Shown here: positions 50,989 to 60,537 of the stretch, one piece after another
Layout: each line of letters begins with the position of its first letter
How positions within the stretch are numbered: position 1 is the first letter of the stretch
Source: Methanotrichaceae archaeon
GTDB lineage: Archaea > Halobacteriota > Methanosarcinia > Methanotrichales > Methanotrichaceae
Direction: 5' to 3'
NCBI GenBank assembly: GCA_013178225.1
Contig: JABLXE010000004.1
Coordinates: 62,001 to 126,000, forward strand
DNA: 64,000 nt
The notes under the pieces: generated by a model
What the model was told of the DNA's origin: nothing
Database searches by the model: none
What the model saw: only the letters and a program-made list of their open reading frames with translations
Translations under genes and position numbers: made by a program

Positions 50989-53900
50989 ATGATCAGACGA
51001 TCTTTGTGGACATTATTTGTAGTACTCATCCTGATATTTCTGCTTCCGGCCGTCAGTGCCAGCGCCCGGCAGGACGGAATGCCGGACCACTTGCCAGCCG
51101 GTAACATGAGCGATGATGGAAAGCTTCCGGTCGTAGTTTTGTTCAAAGGACTGGACAGGCCCGATCTCAGCGGCGTGGATGTGAGATATCAATACCGGCT
51201 AATCAACGGACTCGCCGGACGGGCCGCTTCCTCAGACATCGAGCGCATTGCCGGGAGCGAAACCGTGCTGGGAGTTTATCCGGATGATTTGATAGATGTT
51301 AAAATGCCCGCTGACGAGACCTCGAACGGCCTGCTGCTTTGCCCGGCCACGGTGATCGGTGCCGAAAAGCTGTGGGAAAGGGGAATTGATGGTAGCGGAG
51401 TGGTGGTTGCAGTTCTCGATTCGGGCATCGATCGCAACCACCCAGACCTGGCAGGAAAGGTGATCGGAGAGAAGAACTTCGTCGAAGATGAGGCCTCTGC
51501 CGACGACCTGCTGGGGCACGGCACCATGGTTGCCGGGATAATTGCCGGCAGCGGCGCGATGTCAAGCGGGACTTATAAAGGGGTTGCCCCTGGCGCCGGC
51601 CTGCTTAACGTCAAGGTAATAGACAAGAGCGGAGACGGAAAAGTATCAGACATCATCGCGGGCATCGAATGGGCGCTTTACAGCGGCGCTGATGTGCTGA
51701 GCTTAAGCCTTGGTGGGGCAAACCTGGGCGAGACCAACCCGCCCATCACCATGGCAGCGGACAACGCCATGGATGCGGGCGCGGTGGTGTGCGTGGCTGC
51801 AGGCAACCGCAACAACACCAAGACCAACGGGGTCGCCCAGAGTGCGGGGCCGAATTTTGGGCTGTCCGGTGAGGACATGGTTAGGATCTCTCAGCGGAGC
51901 GACAGCGATGACGTTTTCCTGGTCCTGGTTCCGATAATACTGGCCCTAACTCCCGGGCTGATCGACTCCCCGGGCGACGGCGTAAATGTGATAACAGTGG
52001 GCTCCTCGGATTGTGCAGGGCACGTGGCCGGCTTCAGCGGCTCCGGACCCACCAGGGATGGCAGGACCAAGCCGGAGATCGTGGGGCCTGGAGTGGACGT
52101 GGTATCGACCGTTCCGATGGCCCTCGAGGATCTGAATTACATCGACGTCTATTACGCCAGGGAGTCGGGAACCAGCCTCTCCACTCCAGCAGTGGCCGGA
52201 ATGGCGGCGTTGTTGCTGCAGGCTGAGCCGGACCTGACTCCGGCCGGGGTCAAAGCGGCTCTGACCAGGGGCGCTGAAAAGCTTCGCAATTCCCAGGGAG
52301 AGGAGTACGAGGAGTACTATCAGGGCGCGGGAGAGATGAACGCCGAGGGTTCCTACCAGCAGCTAGACCAGGATCTGTGTGCTGCGATACCGGATAAATG
52401 GGTCGCAGGAAAGTGGGCCTATCTGCCCGCCGGAAAAGGGCTTTACGTGGGGCTGGATGCAGGAGCAGACCGGCCGCAAAAGAAGCTGTATTCTCTGGCA
52501 CCCGGAGACGAAGACTGGAACAACGAGTTCGTGTTCTTTACCGACAAAGACCGGGAAGATCTGCAGGTCTCGGCTGAGGGAGAGGTGGCGGACTGGATAA
52601 GCCTTCAGTCCCTGCCCCGTAAGGCGTCTGCCAACGACCAGGAGATATTCGGCGCTTCGCTGAGGGTGCCGGAGGACGCTTTACCCGGAACTCACAACGG
52701 CTCGATTATCATCAGTGAGAAAGGCCGGTCCATATTCACCATACCGGTGTCCGTGGAGGTCGCAGAGCCGCTGGCGATCTCCAGAGGAAGAGGATCTGCG
52801 ACAGACATGCTTGCCGATAGCCAGTGGCACTACTATTATCTCGACGTTCCGGTTGGAACGAGCGAACTGAGATCTGTTCTATCGGCGAAGGGCACCTCTG
52901 CCAGCCTCGACCTGTTCCTGCTTTCTCCCACCAGCGAATACTATGCCGGCGAACTGAAAGGCTTAACCCAGGAGGTAAGCGTCGAAAGCCCGCCCAACGG
53001 ACGGTGGCTTTTGGCTGTTCACAGCGAAAATCTGACCGCCCCGCTGAACTATAGCCTTGAAGTTGAGCGATCGCTAATCGATAGCTCTCCTCGGAGATGG
53101 AACCTGGAGGACGGCTTTCCCGGCCAGAGCGTGAGCAGCCTCTTTGTCGTCGAGAATCGAGGTCCTGCGCTGGAGAATTTGAGCTACAGGAGCGTCATCG
53201 AAAATATCACCCGCCTGGATCTGAGCGGATCTGTCGGCTCTAAAGAGGTCTGGGAGAGCACGCTTGCCGTCACCGACCAGACCAGCCGGCTGTCGGCCAG
53301 GCTACATTCTCACGACCGCAACAACAGAAGCGAGCTTCTCTTTCTCTTCGAGGACCCCGAAGGGCAGCCCCTGGACGCCGACCTGGGTAAGGGGGACCTG
53401 GGGCCTCTCGAGGTCTCCCGGCCTAAGCCCGGACTCTGGAAGATCAGGGTTTACGGCTATGACGTTCCCGGTGGGGGGCAGTCCTTCGATGTAGGCCTTA
53501 CCGACTACGCTAAGGAGCCCTGGAGCTGGATATTAACGGAAGGGCCGGGTATGATCGAGAGCGAGTCAAACGGCACCATTAAGGCAGTTCTATCCATTCC
53601 CGAGAACGCCTCCTCTCAAAGGCTGGACGGGTACCTGGAGGTGTCAGCTGCGAACCAATCCTTTCAGATCCCCGTCAGCGTGACCGTGGCCGGAACGACG
53701 CTTGAGGGTCTGCGTGAGGCCAAGGCTCTTGATAGCAACGGCGACGGATACTACGATCGGCTCAGATTGGATCTCGGCCTCAACGAGACGGTTTCCGGGG
53801 TCTATAGCGTGGAAGGAGTGCTGACGGATTGCGCCGGAAATCGGATAGAAGACCTGAGCGCCACTGCCGGCGGGCAGATGGAAGGCCAAGTCGAGATTGA

Positions 53901-54474
53901 GGTGAACGGAAGCTTGATCTGGAGATGGGGAAGATGCGGCCCCTTGAGGATTGAGAACCTCGTGCTCCGCAATCCTCGCGGAGATCTAATCGACCATTAT
54001 GAGGGAAAGATCACCATAGACGAAGATCCAAAAAGCTTCCAGCCTCCGTCCGCATTCTTTTCCGGAGGCTTCCAGAACCTGACCGGCTCCCAGAAGATCG
54101 CCATTGGAGTTAACCTGACGGTCATCGATCCTGGAACCTACAGGGTTGAAGGGTCTCTCCTCAACGATCGCGGCGAAGAGGTGGGAAAGGACAGCGTGGA
54201 GAAAAGGCTCGTCTCCGGCAATGTCTCCTTATCCCTGGAGTTCAACCCCACTAAATTCGAGATGTTTGGCAGAAGCTCTCGTTTGCATCTGGTGGACCTG
54301 GTGCTCTCCCGGGACGGAGCAGAGCTGGATCGACTGCCTGAAGCATGGTCTTCCGGAGTCATGAATCCCCGCGGCTTCGGACCTGCGGCCAGCTCTTCCG
54401 TCACATCCAACCTGACCCCTGAAGGCGGGAGGGGAGCCATAAGAATAGAGAACGGACGGGCGGTCATATCCTGA
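50989..54474 (+). CDS. Large secreted subtilisin-like serine protease
   Basis: The 1,161-residue protein has a signal peptide (to about SASA, residue 26) and an S8 domain with Asp144 (AVLDSGIDRNH), His177 (LLGHGTMVAG) and Ser396 (SGTSLSTPAVAG). A propeptide-like segment lies between residues 45 and 115. An unusual insertion (about 290-330) holds a hydrophobic run. After the protease domain come beta-sandwich domains, some resembling pre-peptidase C-terminal domains (around 590-690). No C-terminal anchor or sorting motif is seen. It is divergent from the archaeosortase operon across 70 bases, so the two promoters are back to back. Confidence 0.88.
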   Translation: MIRRSLWTLFVVLILIFLLPAVSASARQDGMPDHLPAGNMSDDGKLPVVVLFKGLDRPDLSGVDVRYQYRLINGLAGRAASSDIERIAGSETVLGVYPDDLIDVKMPADETSNGLLLCPATVIGAEKLWERGIDGSGVVVAVLDSGIDRNHPDLAGKVIGEKNFVEDEASADDLLGHGTMVAGIIAGSGAMSSGTYKGVAPGAGLLNVKVIDKSGDGKVSDIIAGIEWALYSGADVLSLSLGGANLGETNPPITMAADNAMDAGAVVCVAAGNRNNTKTNGVAQSAGPNFGLSGEDMVRISQRSDSDDVFLVLVPIILALTPGLIDSPGDGVNVITVGSSDCAGHVAGFSGSGPTRDGRTKPEIVGPGVDVVSTVPMALEDLNYIDVYYARESGTSLSTPAVAGMAALLLQAEPDLTPAGVKAALTRGAEKLRNSQGEEYEEYYQGAGEMNAEGSYQQLDQDLCAAIPDKWVAGKWAYLPAGKGLYVGLDAGADRPQKKLYSLAPGDEDWNNEFVFFTDKDREDLQVSAEGEVADWISLQSLPRKASANDQEIFGASLRVPEDALPGTHNGSIIISEKGRSIFTIPVSVEVAEPLAISRGRGSATDMLADSQWHYYYLDVPVGTSELRSVLSAKGTSASLDLFLLSPTSEYYAGELKGLTQEVSVESPPNGRWLLAVHSENLTAPLNYSLEVERSLIDSSPRRWNLEDGFPGQSVSSLFVVENRGPALENLSYRSVIENITRLDLSGSVGSKEVWESTLAVTDQTSRLSARLHSHDRNNRSELLFLFEDPEGQPLDADLGKGDLGPLEVSRPKPGLWKIRVYGYDVPGGGQSFDVGLTDYAKEPWSWILTEGPGMIESESNGTIKAVLSIPENASSQRLDGYLEVSAANQSFQIPVSVTVAGTTLEGLREAKALDSNGDGYYDRLRLDLGLNETVSGVYSVEGVLTDCAGNRIEDLSATAGGQMEGQVEIEVNGSLIWRWGRCGPLRIENLVLRNPRGDLIDHYEGKITIDEDPKSFQPPSAFFSGGFQNLTGSQKIAIGVNLTVIDPGTYRVEGSLLNDRGEEVGKDSVEKRLVSGNVSLSLEFNPTKFEMFGRSSRLHLVDLVLSRDGAELDRLPEAWSSGVMNPRGFGPAASSSVTSNLTPEGGRGAIRIENGRAVIS

Positions 54475-54485
54475 TCCGCCGTTCG

Positions 54486-55061
54486 TTACCTGCAGGTCTC
54501 TTCCTTTAGCGTCTTTCCGATGCGCCAGGCCCGTCCCAGCTTTTCTCCCAGCCGCCAGTAATTGTTATCGTGCAGGGTTAAGGCCATCAGGTCCATCTTT
54601 CTGGGGTCCGGAAGGCCCTCCGACAAGAACTTCTCTTCGCTGTAGGTCTGCCAGATCTCGCCGATGAATACCTCATCCATCTTGAAGTCCAGGATCTGCA
54701 ACAGCCTACATTCCATGCTCAAAGGACAGTCAGCGATCATGGGAGCTGTGTTCAGCTCGCCGAAAAAGACCTGAAACTGCTCCGACTTATCCGTCTCCCG
54801 TCCGGAGACCAGGCCGCAGTAGTCGGCAATGCGAACCATCTCCGCGGAGGGCAGGTTCACGCTGAAGGTGCTGTTCTCTTTGATGCCCGCGTTGGTATAG
54901 TGAGCCTTATTGAGGGCTACATAAATTATAGGAGGATGGGGGTTCATGATACCGCAGAAGGCGACGGTCAGAAAGTTGGGCCTCTTTTCGACCATTGCCC
55001 CCACCAGAGAAACCGGCATGGGATAAAGAAACGCGTCAGCGCCAAGCTTTGTCTTGTCCAT
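54486..55061 (-). CDS. Flavin reductase-like FMN-binding protein
   Basis: The 191-residue protein has the flavin reductase-like fold: LYPMPVSLVGAMVEKRPNFLTVAFCGIMNPHPPIIYVAL and NSTFSVNLPS. Methanogen relatives are flavoredoxin-like electron carriers. I choose ATG 55061, since AGGAGATGA lies 8 bases upstream; the in-frame ATG at 55073 is inside that ribosome-binding sequence. It is convergent with the subtilisin gene (11 bases apart) and there is no obvious partner gene. Confidence 0.82.
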   Translation of the reverse strand: MDKTKLGADAFLYPMPVSLVGAMVEKRPNFLTVAFCGIMNPHPPIIYVALNKAHYTNAGIKENSTFSVNLPSAEMVRIADYCGLVSGRETDKSEQFQVFFGELNTAPMIADCPLSMECRLLQILDFKMDEVFIGEIWQTYSEEKFLSEGLPDPRKMDLMALTLHDNNYWRLGEKLGRAWRIGKTLKEETCR

Positions 55062-55201
55062 GGTAAGGGTCATCTCCTCTACTTATCTTATATTGTAGCT
55101 TTCTGTATAAATAAATCTTCATAACAATTTGCACGCCGCTCAGGCCGGCTGGCCAGTATCTCAATAACCTTTAATTGCAGGGCGAACTAATCTTTAAGTT
55201 C

Positions 55202-55816
55202 ATGCTGAACTTGGATGAAGGAAGGCTGGCTGTCAAGCTGGCGCGCCAGGCCCTGACCAGTTACATAGAGACGAAGGCCTACATCGAGCCCTCCCCAGAG
55301 CTTCCGCCGGTGTTCTCCGAGAAACGGGGAGTTTTCGTTACCCTGCATCAGGAGGGCGATCTCAGGGGCTGTATCGGCTATCCCCAGCCGGTCCTTCCCC
55401 TGGGACGGGCTATCATCGACTCTGCCATCAACGCCAGCTCTCGAGACCCCCGTTTTCCATGCGTTCGACCTTCCGAGCTGAAGAGAATCGAGGTTGAGGT
55501 CACCATCCTCACCAAGCCGGAGCTATACGATGTTCCCAAGAAGAGCCTTCCTCAGGCGGTGAGAATTGGCAGTGACGGCCTGATCGTCTCCCAAGGCATG
55601 CGCTCAGGGCTGCTGCTGCCGCAGGTGGCTCCCGAATGGGGCTTTGACTCTATGGAGTTCCTGAGCCAGACCTGTCTTAAGGCCGGCCTTGCTCCAGACG
55701 CCTGGCTCGACGATGACACACAGGTCTTCCACTTCGAGGCTCAGATCTTCGCTGAGGTGGCTCCGGAACGGGAAATATTCGAAAAGAGCTATGCAGATTC
55801 TACCTGCGGGACCTGA
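55202..55816 (+). CDS. AMMECR1 family protein
   Basis: The 204-residue protein has the family core GVFVTLHQEGDLRGCIGYPQPVLPL, with the LRGCIGY motif, then SRDPRFPCV, EVTILTKPE and RSGLLLPQVAPEWG. AMMECR1 proteins are widespread and sit next to MEMO1-type or radical SAM genes in many genomes; their activity is unknown. Here no such neighbour is seen. The ATG at 55202 gives the standard N-terminus MLNLDEGRLAVKLARQAL; TTG 55175 is an alternative. Confidence 0.88.
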   Translation: MLNLDEGRLAVKLARQALTSYIETKAYIEPSPELPPVFSEKRGVFVTLHQEGDLRGCIGYPQPVLPLGRAIIDSAINASSRDPRFPCVRPSELKRIEVEVTILTKPELYDVPKKSLPQAVRIGSDGLIVSQGMRSGLLLPQVAPEWGFDSMEFLSQTCLKAGLAPDAWLDDDTQVFHFEAQIFAEVAPEREIFEKSYADSTCGT

Positions 55817-55910
55817 ATCTCTTGAGGTGGGCGGCAGCAGAAAATCCGCTCTTGCTGGTGATTTCTGCTACAGACAAATACAAAGGGAATCATCCATAGG
55901 GAATCGGACC

Positions 55911-58715
55911 CTAGTTCGTCCGGGCCTTGCAGCTATCCAGGACATCCTCCAGCTCGGCCATTCGCACCGGCTTGCTGATGTAGCCGTCCATTCCTGCGTC
56001 CATGCATATCTCTTTGTCTCCCTTTATGACGCAGGCCGTCATAGCGATGATGGTCGGGCTGGGCCGGAACATGGTTTTGATCCTTCTGGTCGCCTCCAGC
56101 CCGTCCATCTCCGGCATCTGCACGTCCATTAGAATTAGGTCGTATGGTTTTTCTGACAGGGCCTGCAGAACTTCCGAGCCGTTGGCTGCGACATCGGCAC
56201 GGCATCCCAGGTGCTCTATCATCCGCAACGCTACCTTCTGGTTTACGGGGTTGTCCTCCGCCAGCAATATTCGAAGCCGGGATCGGCGGTCGTCACGCGG
56301 AAATATGCCTGTCCTCTTTCCGGGAGACGGCGGCATTTTCGAACCGGGATCACAGATCTCTGTCTGAATGGTAAAATGGAAGACGGAACCTTTCCCGGGC
56401 TCGCTTTCTACCCAGATATTTCCGCCTAAAAGCTCTGTCAGCCTCTTGCTGATGGCCAGTCCGAGGCCGGTGCCGCCATATCTCCTGGTTGTAGTCGAGT
56501 CCAGCTGACAAAATGACTGAAAAAGACGATCCTGCAGATGGATGGGAATTCCAATGCCCGTATCCTTCACCGCAAAATAGACCTCACAATCGCCCTCAAC
56601 CGTTCGCGAGGCGACATCTACTGAGATCTCTCCCTCTTCGGTGAACTTGACCGCGTTGCTCAGGAGATTGACCAGGATCTGGCGCAGCCGGTCGGGATCG
56701 CCCATTATCACCGGAGGAGTGGCGGGATCGATTCTGTAGCTCATAATCAGGCCTTTATCTCTGGCTTTGGCCGCAAAGAGACTTATACAATCCTCGATCA
56801 GATCCCTCAAGCCGAAGGGCTTGTTCTCCAGTTCCAGCTTGCCCTCCTCAATCTTGGAGAAATCGAGTATGTCGTTGATGACGGTCAGCAACGACTCTCC
56901 GCTGGTCTTGATGGTGGTCACGTAATCCTGTTGCTCGGCGGTCAAATCAGTGTCCAGCAGAAGCTCGCTCATGCCAATGACCGCGTTCATGGGTGTCCTG
57001 ATTTCGTGGCTGGTGTTGGCTAAAAACTCGCTTCGGGCTTTGAGAGCAGCTTCCGCCGTTTCCTTGGACCGCAGAAGTTCAGCCTCGTTTCTCTTCTGGG
57101 CTGTGATATCCCGGGCATGTACTGCCAGCTTGGACACCCGTCCCTCAGAATCGAAGATTGGACATATGCTGTTATCGAATACCCTTCCCCTGTACTGGTC
57201 CTCGAAACGGACGGCCCGTCTCTCCTCGATAGCCTTCCTGATCTGTGATGTTCTTTCCCCGGCCAGATACGGCGGGAGGAGAGGCCCTAATCGGGACCCC
57301 AGGATCCGATCCGCATTGCTGCGCAGGCATCTGCAGAGGGACTCATTCGAGGCTATGATTCGCATCTCCCTATCCATCAGGAAGACCACATCTTCAGTAG
57401 CATCCAGGAGGGCACGCACCTCCCTTTCTCGGGACTGCAGGGCCTCTTCGGCCTCCTTTCGCTCAGTTATATCCCGAATCACTCCCACTACGAACCTTTC
57501 GCCTTTCTTGTCCTGCAAACGGGTCTTTTTGGTAATAATAGTCTTGAGATCACCGCTGGAATCAGTGATCGCCTCTTCATTGATATTTTCCTCTCCCGTC
57601 TCCAGAACACGCTCATCCATCTTTTGAAATACATCGACCTGCTCTTTGGGGAAGAAGTCGTAGTCGGTCCGTCCCAGCATCTCCTCGTGAGAACGGCCGC
57701 TAAGCCTGGCCAGCGCTTCATTTACCAGGACGAAGCGGTGGGAAGAGTCTTTTACGAATACGGGATCGCCGATGGAGTCCAGAATGTCCTGCAGAAATTC
57801 TTTTGATTCCTGCAGCTCTTCACCGGCCTCTTTTTGTGCCGTTATGTCTCGGACGGCCCCAAATATGCGCACAACCCTCTGCTTCTCTTCGTCCCAGACC
57901 GGCTGTTTGATGGAATGAATCCACCTGATATGCCCATCCGGGGTCAGAATCCGGCATTCGCATGAGGCCGACTGGCCTAAGAGAGCTTGCTCCAGCAAAT
58001 CATCTGCCAGGGGCCTGTCGTCGGGATGGATGATGCTCCTCCAGCTGTTGCCGGATTCCTGAGGCGAGCGGCCGGTGATCCGGGAAACAGCGCCTCCGAC
58101 CCATTCCTGTGATGTGCTCCCGTCTTCATCGACCCGCAGGGAAAATGCAAAATCCGAGGTCAGCCCCAAGATGGTGCGGTAGCGCTCCTCGCTTTCTGAA
58201 AGCGACTGCTCAGTCAGGCCGAACTCCTTGAGGTTCGACAGCCATAGCTTTAGCCTCCGGCCGGGCCCGAGTCCCCGGTCCGGCTCAAAATAAATGTTAT
58301 CGAAGACCATATCGTCCAGATACACCAGCGGATGTGCGCAAAGCGCCTGCAGCAGCATGGCAGAGTCCAGCTTCCGCTGGTCGTACATACACAGACCGAG
58401 GCCAGGGCTATTGAAAAAGATCTCATTTACCCGGGATTCGTAGTCCAGGAACATGTCTCTACTGCGAGGCACACTATTCAGCCAGTTCGCCTCACCGGCA
58501 ACCCGCATGGCAGAATATCCCAAAGAGAGAGACCTGTCGATCTCGGATCGAAGGCGGGAAAACATTCTTTCCATATCGAAATTGCCATCTGCATAGTAGA
58601 TGGGCTCGCACGTCGAAACCACAAGCTGCCCGCATGATCTATAGGACCTCAGGTCCAGATCGGGAAGCAGTTCTTCTATCCGCTCGAAGCTCAAGCTGTC
58701 AGCGGCCAGTATCAC
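55911..58715 (-). CDS. Hybrid sensor histidine kinase (MEDS, three PAS, HisKA, HATPase, receiver)
   Basis: The 934-residue protein has a MEDS domain (to about residue 160), PAS domains around 175-300, 305-430 and 440-560, a HisKA domain with the phospho-His in FLANTSHEIRTPMN, an HATPase domain (DTGIGIP, GGTGLGLAIS) and a C-terminal receiver with the phospho-Asp in LILMDVQMPEMDG. It is cytoplasmic, with no membrane helix. The first possible GTG is 58715, but similarity to MEDS domains continues upstream in frame (GPGNHICFIYDT) to about 58871, where AGGAG precedes an ATA codon. The true start is therefore probably further up or lost by a small indel. Confidence 0.9.
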   Translation of the reverse strand: MILAADSLSFERIEELLPDLDLRSYRSCGQLVVSTCEPIYYADGNFDMERMFSRLRSEIDRSLSLGYSAMRVAGEANWLNSVPRSRDMFLDYESRVNEIFFNSPGLGLCMYDQRKLDSAMLLQALCAHPLVYLDDMVFDNIYFEPDRGLGPGRRLKLWLSNLKEFGLTEQSLSESEERYRTILGLTSDFAFSLRVDEDGSTSQEWVGGAVSRITGRSPQESGNSWRSIIHPDDRPLADDLLEQALLGQSASCECRILTPDGHIRWIHSIKQPVWDEEKQRVVRIFGAVRDITAQKEAGEELQESKEFLQDILDSIGDPVFVKDSSHRFVLVNEALARLSGRSHEEMLGRTDYDFFPKEQVDVFQKMDERVLETGEENINEEAITDSSGDLKTIITKKTRLQDKKGERFVVGVIRDITERKEAEEALQSREREVRALLDATEDVVFLMDREMRIIASNESLCRCLRSNADRILGSRLGPLLPPYLAGERTSQIRKAIEERRAVRFEDQYRGRVFDNSICPIFDSEGRVSKLAVHARDITAQKRNEAELLRSKETAEAALKARSEFLANTSHEIRTPMNAVIGMSELLLDTDLTAEQQDYVTTIKTSGESLLTVINDILDFSKIEEGKLELENKPFGLRDLIEDCISLFAAKARDKGLIMSYRIDPATPPVIMGDPDRLRQILVNLLSNAVKFTEEGEISVDVASRTVEGDCEVYFAVKDTGIGIPIHLQDRLFQSFCQLDSTTTRRYGGTGLGLAISKRLTELLGGNIWVESEPGKGSVFHFTIQTEICDPGSKMPPSPGKRTGIFPRDDRRSRLRILLAEDNPVNQKVALRMIEHLGCRADVAANGSEVLQALSEKPYDLILMDVQMPEMDGLEATRRIKTMFRPSPTIIAMTACVIKGDKEICMDAGMDGYISKPVRMAELEDVLDSCKARTN

Positions 58716-59061
58716 TCTCTGGTTGTTTGCCAGACCTTGGCGGATGTAATTCGACAGAAGCTTCTGTTGTGCCTGATCCGTATCATAGATGAAGCATATG
58801 TGATTTCCCGGACCTATGTCGTCGATTCTTCTCGGTCGAGATATTTGGCATCCCGCCTGCTTGCTTAATATCTGGCTCCTGTCACAAATACAATATAGTA
58901 AATAAATTTTCCTGTTAAAATTTGGAGATAGTATCTCTTCGATGTGGCTGCTCTGGAGGAGACGAAGAACCCAAATACGAGCAGGATAATATTTCCAGCT
59001 CCACCAGTCCGGGGATCATAGGTCGTGGCCACGAATCCCGGAAGAGGACGGTCTTGAGCAC
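58716..59061. other. Upstream part of the kinase frame and divergent promoter region
   Basis: Bases 58716-58871 continue the kinase frame on the minus strand and encode the MEDS start. Beyond that, minus-strand AATTTATTTACTATATTG (about 58911-58894) is a promoter candidate. The plus-strand remainder to 59061 shows no gene; the CDF transporter starts at 59062 with no clear ribosome-binding site. Confidence 0.5.
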
Positions 59062-60084
59062 ATGGAGAAGGAAGACAGCGAAGGGAGAAGGACTACTGCC
59101 GCGCTGATCTCTGTGGCCTCAAACAGCATTCTGGTGATCCTGAAGATCGCAGTGGGCCTGGCCATCGGGTCGGTGTCTGTTCTTTCGGAGGCCATTCACT
59201 CCGGTGTGGACCTGCTGGCTGCGACGATTGCCTTTCTGGCGGTCAGAAAGTCCGGAAAGCCGGCAGACCAGGACCACCCATTCGGCCACGGCAAAGTGGA
59301 GAATATATCCGGAACCATTGAAGCTCTGCTGATCTTTTTCGCTGCCGGCTGGATCATTTATGAGGCGGCCAAGAAGCTGATCGAGCCCGGTCCCCTGGAA
59401 GAGCCGGGATGGGGCGTGGTGGTAATGGCGATATCGGCAGCATCAAACCTGGCCGTCTCCAGAATGCTTCTAAGGGTTGGCAAGGAGACGGATTCGGTCG
59501 CCCTGCAGGCCGATGCCTGGCATTTGCGTACCGATGTCTATACCTCTGCCGGGGTAATGGCCGGACTTTGCGTGATCTGGGCCGGAAGCCGGGTGGCACC
59601 AGGCATCAATTTGAACTGGGTAGATCCGGTTGTGGCCATTGCAGTGGCCCTGTTGATCATCCGGGCCGCCTACCGTCTGACCCTGGAGTCGGCGCGCGAC
59701 CTGCTGGACGTGAGCCTTCCGGCAGAAGAAGAGGAGAATATCAAGAGACACATCGCCGCGTTCGCTCCGACAGTCAAAGGCTACCACCAGCTGCGCACCC
59801 GCAAGTCAGGTCCTTACCGCTTTGTGGAATTTCATGTCTGCGTTGATTCGTCCATGTCCATTGACGAGTCACACCGCATCGCCGACATGATAACCTGCGC
59901 CATCAAGCAGCACTTTCCGGGAACAACAGTTACCATTCACGTCGAGCCCTGCAATTGTTCCGCCGAAGAAAAGGATGCCTGCGGCTGTCAGCTGAGCGGG
60001 GGAGACCGGAAAGACCTGCTGGTGGTTTGCCACAAGAGCAGCCCTTCGGCGAAATCGAGGTCCCGCAGGCAAGATGAAATCTGA
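59062..60084 (+). CDS. Cation diffusion facilitator (CDF) metal transporter
   Basis: CDF proteins export Zn2+, Mn2+, Fe2+ or related ions by proton antiport. The 340-residue protein has SEAIHSGVDLLAA in helix 2, DHPFGHGKVENI, ALQADAWHLRTDVYTS in helix 5 and a C-terminal metallochaperone-like domain. The site residues His-x3-Asp in helices 2 and 5 (HSGVD, HLRTD) are the Zn/Cd-type pattern. An unusual tail after residue 285 carries clustered cysteines (CNCSAEEKDACGC) and a basic end. A universal stress protein gene follows after 6 bases. Confidence 0.9.
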   Translation: MEKEDSEGRRTTAALISVASNSILVILKIAVGLAIGSVSVLSEAIHSGVDLLAATIAFLAVRKSGKPADQDHPFGHGKVENISGTIEALLIFFAAGWIIYEAAKKLIEPGPLEEPGWGVVVMAISAASNLAVSRMLLRVGKETDSVALQADAWHLRTDVYTSAGVMAGLCVIWAGSRVAPGINLNWVDPVVAIAVALLIIRAAYRLTLESARDLLDVSLPAEEEENIKRHIAAFAPTVKGYHQLRTRKSGPYRFVEFHVCVDSSMSIDESHRIADMITCAIKQHFPGTTVTIHVEPCNCSAEEKDACGCQLSGGDRKDLLVVCHKSSPSAKSRSRRQDEI

Positions 60085-60090
60085 GGGAGG

Positions 60091-60537
60091 ATGAAAATGT
60101 ACCAAAAGATCTTGATCGCCATCGACGGTTCCGGCCCAAGCGCGAGGGCGGCCCGGCTGGGGATCGACTTAGCGAAGCTGTCCGGGGCAAAGGTGACGGC
60201 AATTTATGTGGTGGATGTGTTGAGGCTTTCTCACATGCCGGGCTATGCGGCCATGCCGGGAATCAAGGACAGCATTCTCGACCTGATGCTTGCCGAGGCG
60301 GAAAAGGCCACCGGCGAGATCGAGGAAGCGGCCCGGGAACTGGGCCTATCCTGTGACCGGCTGGTGGCGAGGGGAGACCCCGCCGAGGAGATAATCAGGG
60401 CTTCAGAGGGCATGGACCTCCTGGTCATCGGAAACGTGGGCCGAACCGGGCTAGCCAAGTTCCTGCTGGGAAGTGTTGCAGAAAAAGTGGTCAGGAACTC
60501 AAGAGCGCCGGTGCTGCTGGTGCCAAGTGTGGCCTAG
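60091..60537 (+). CDS. Universal stress protein (UspA family)
   Basis: The 148-residue single-domain protein has the start KILIAIDGSGPSARAARLGIDLAK and the C-terminal ATP-binding motif G-x2-G-x9-G-S: IGNVGRTGLAKFLLGSVAEKV. These are the marks of ATP-binding Usp proteins. It is in one operon with the CDF transporter (6-base gap, GGGAGG before the ATG), so it may act in metal stress. The function of individual Usp proteins is not known. Confidence 0.93.
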   Translation: MKMYQKILIAIDGSGPSARAARLGIDLAKLSGAKVTAIYVVDVLRLSHMPGYAAMPGIKDSILDLMLAEAEKATGEIEEAARELGLSCDRLVARGDPAEEIIRASEGMDLLVIGNVGRTGLAKFLLGSVAEKVVRNSRAPVLLVPSVA

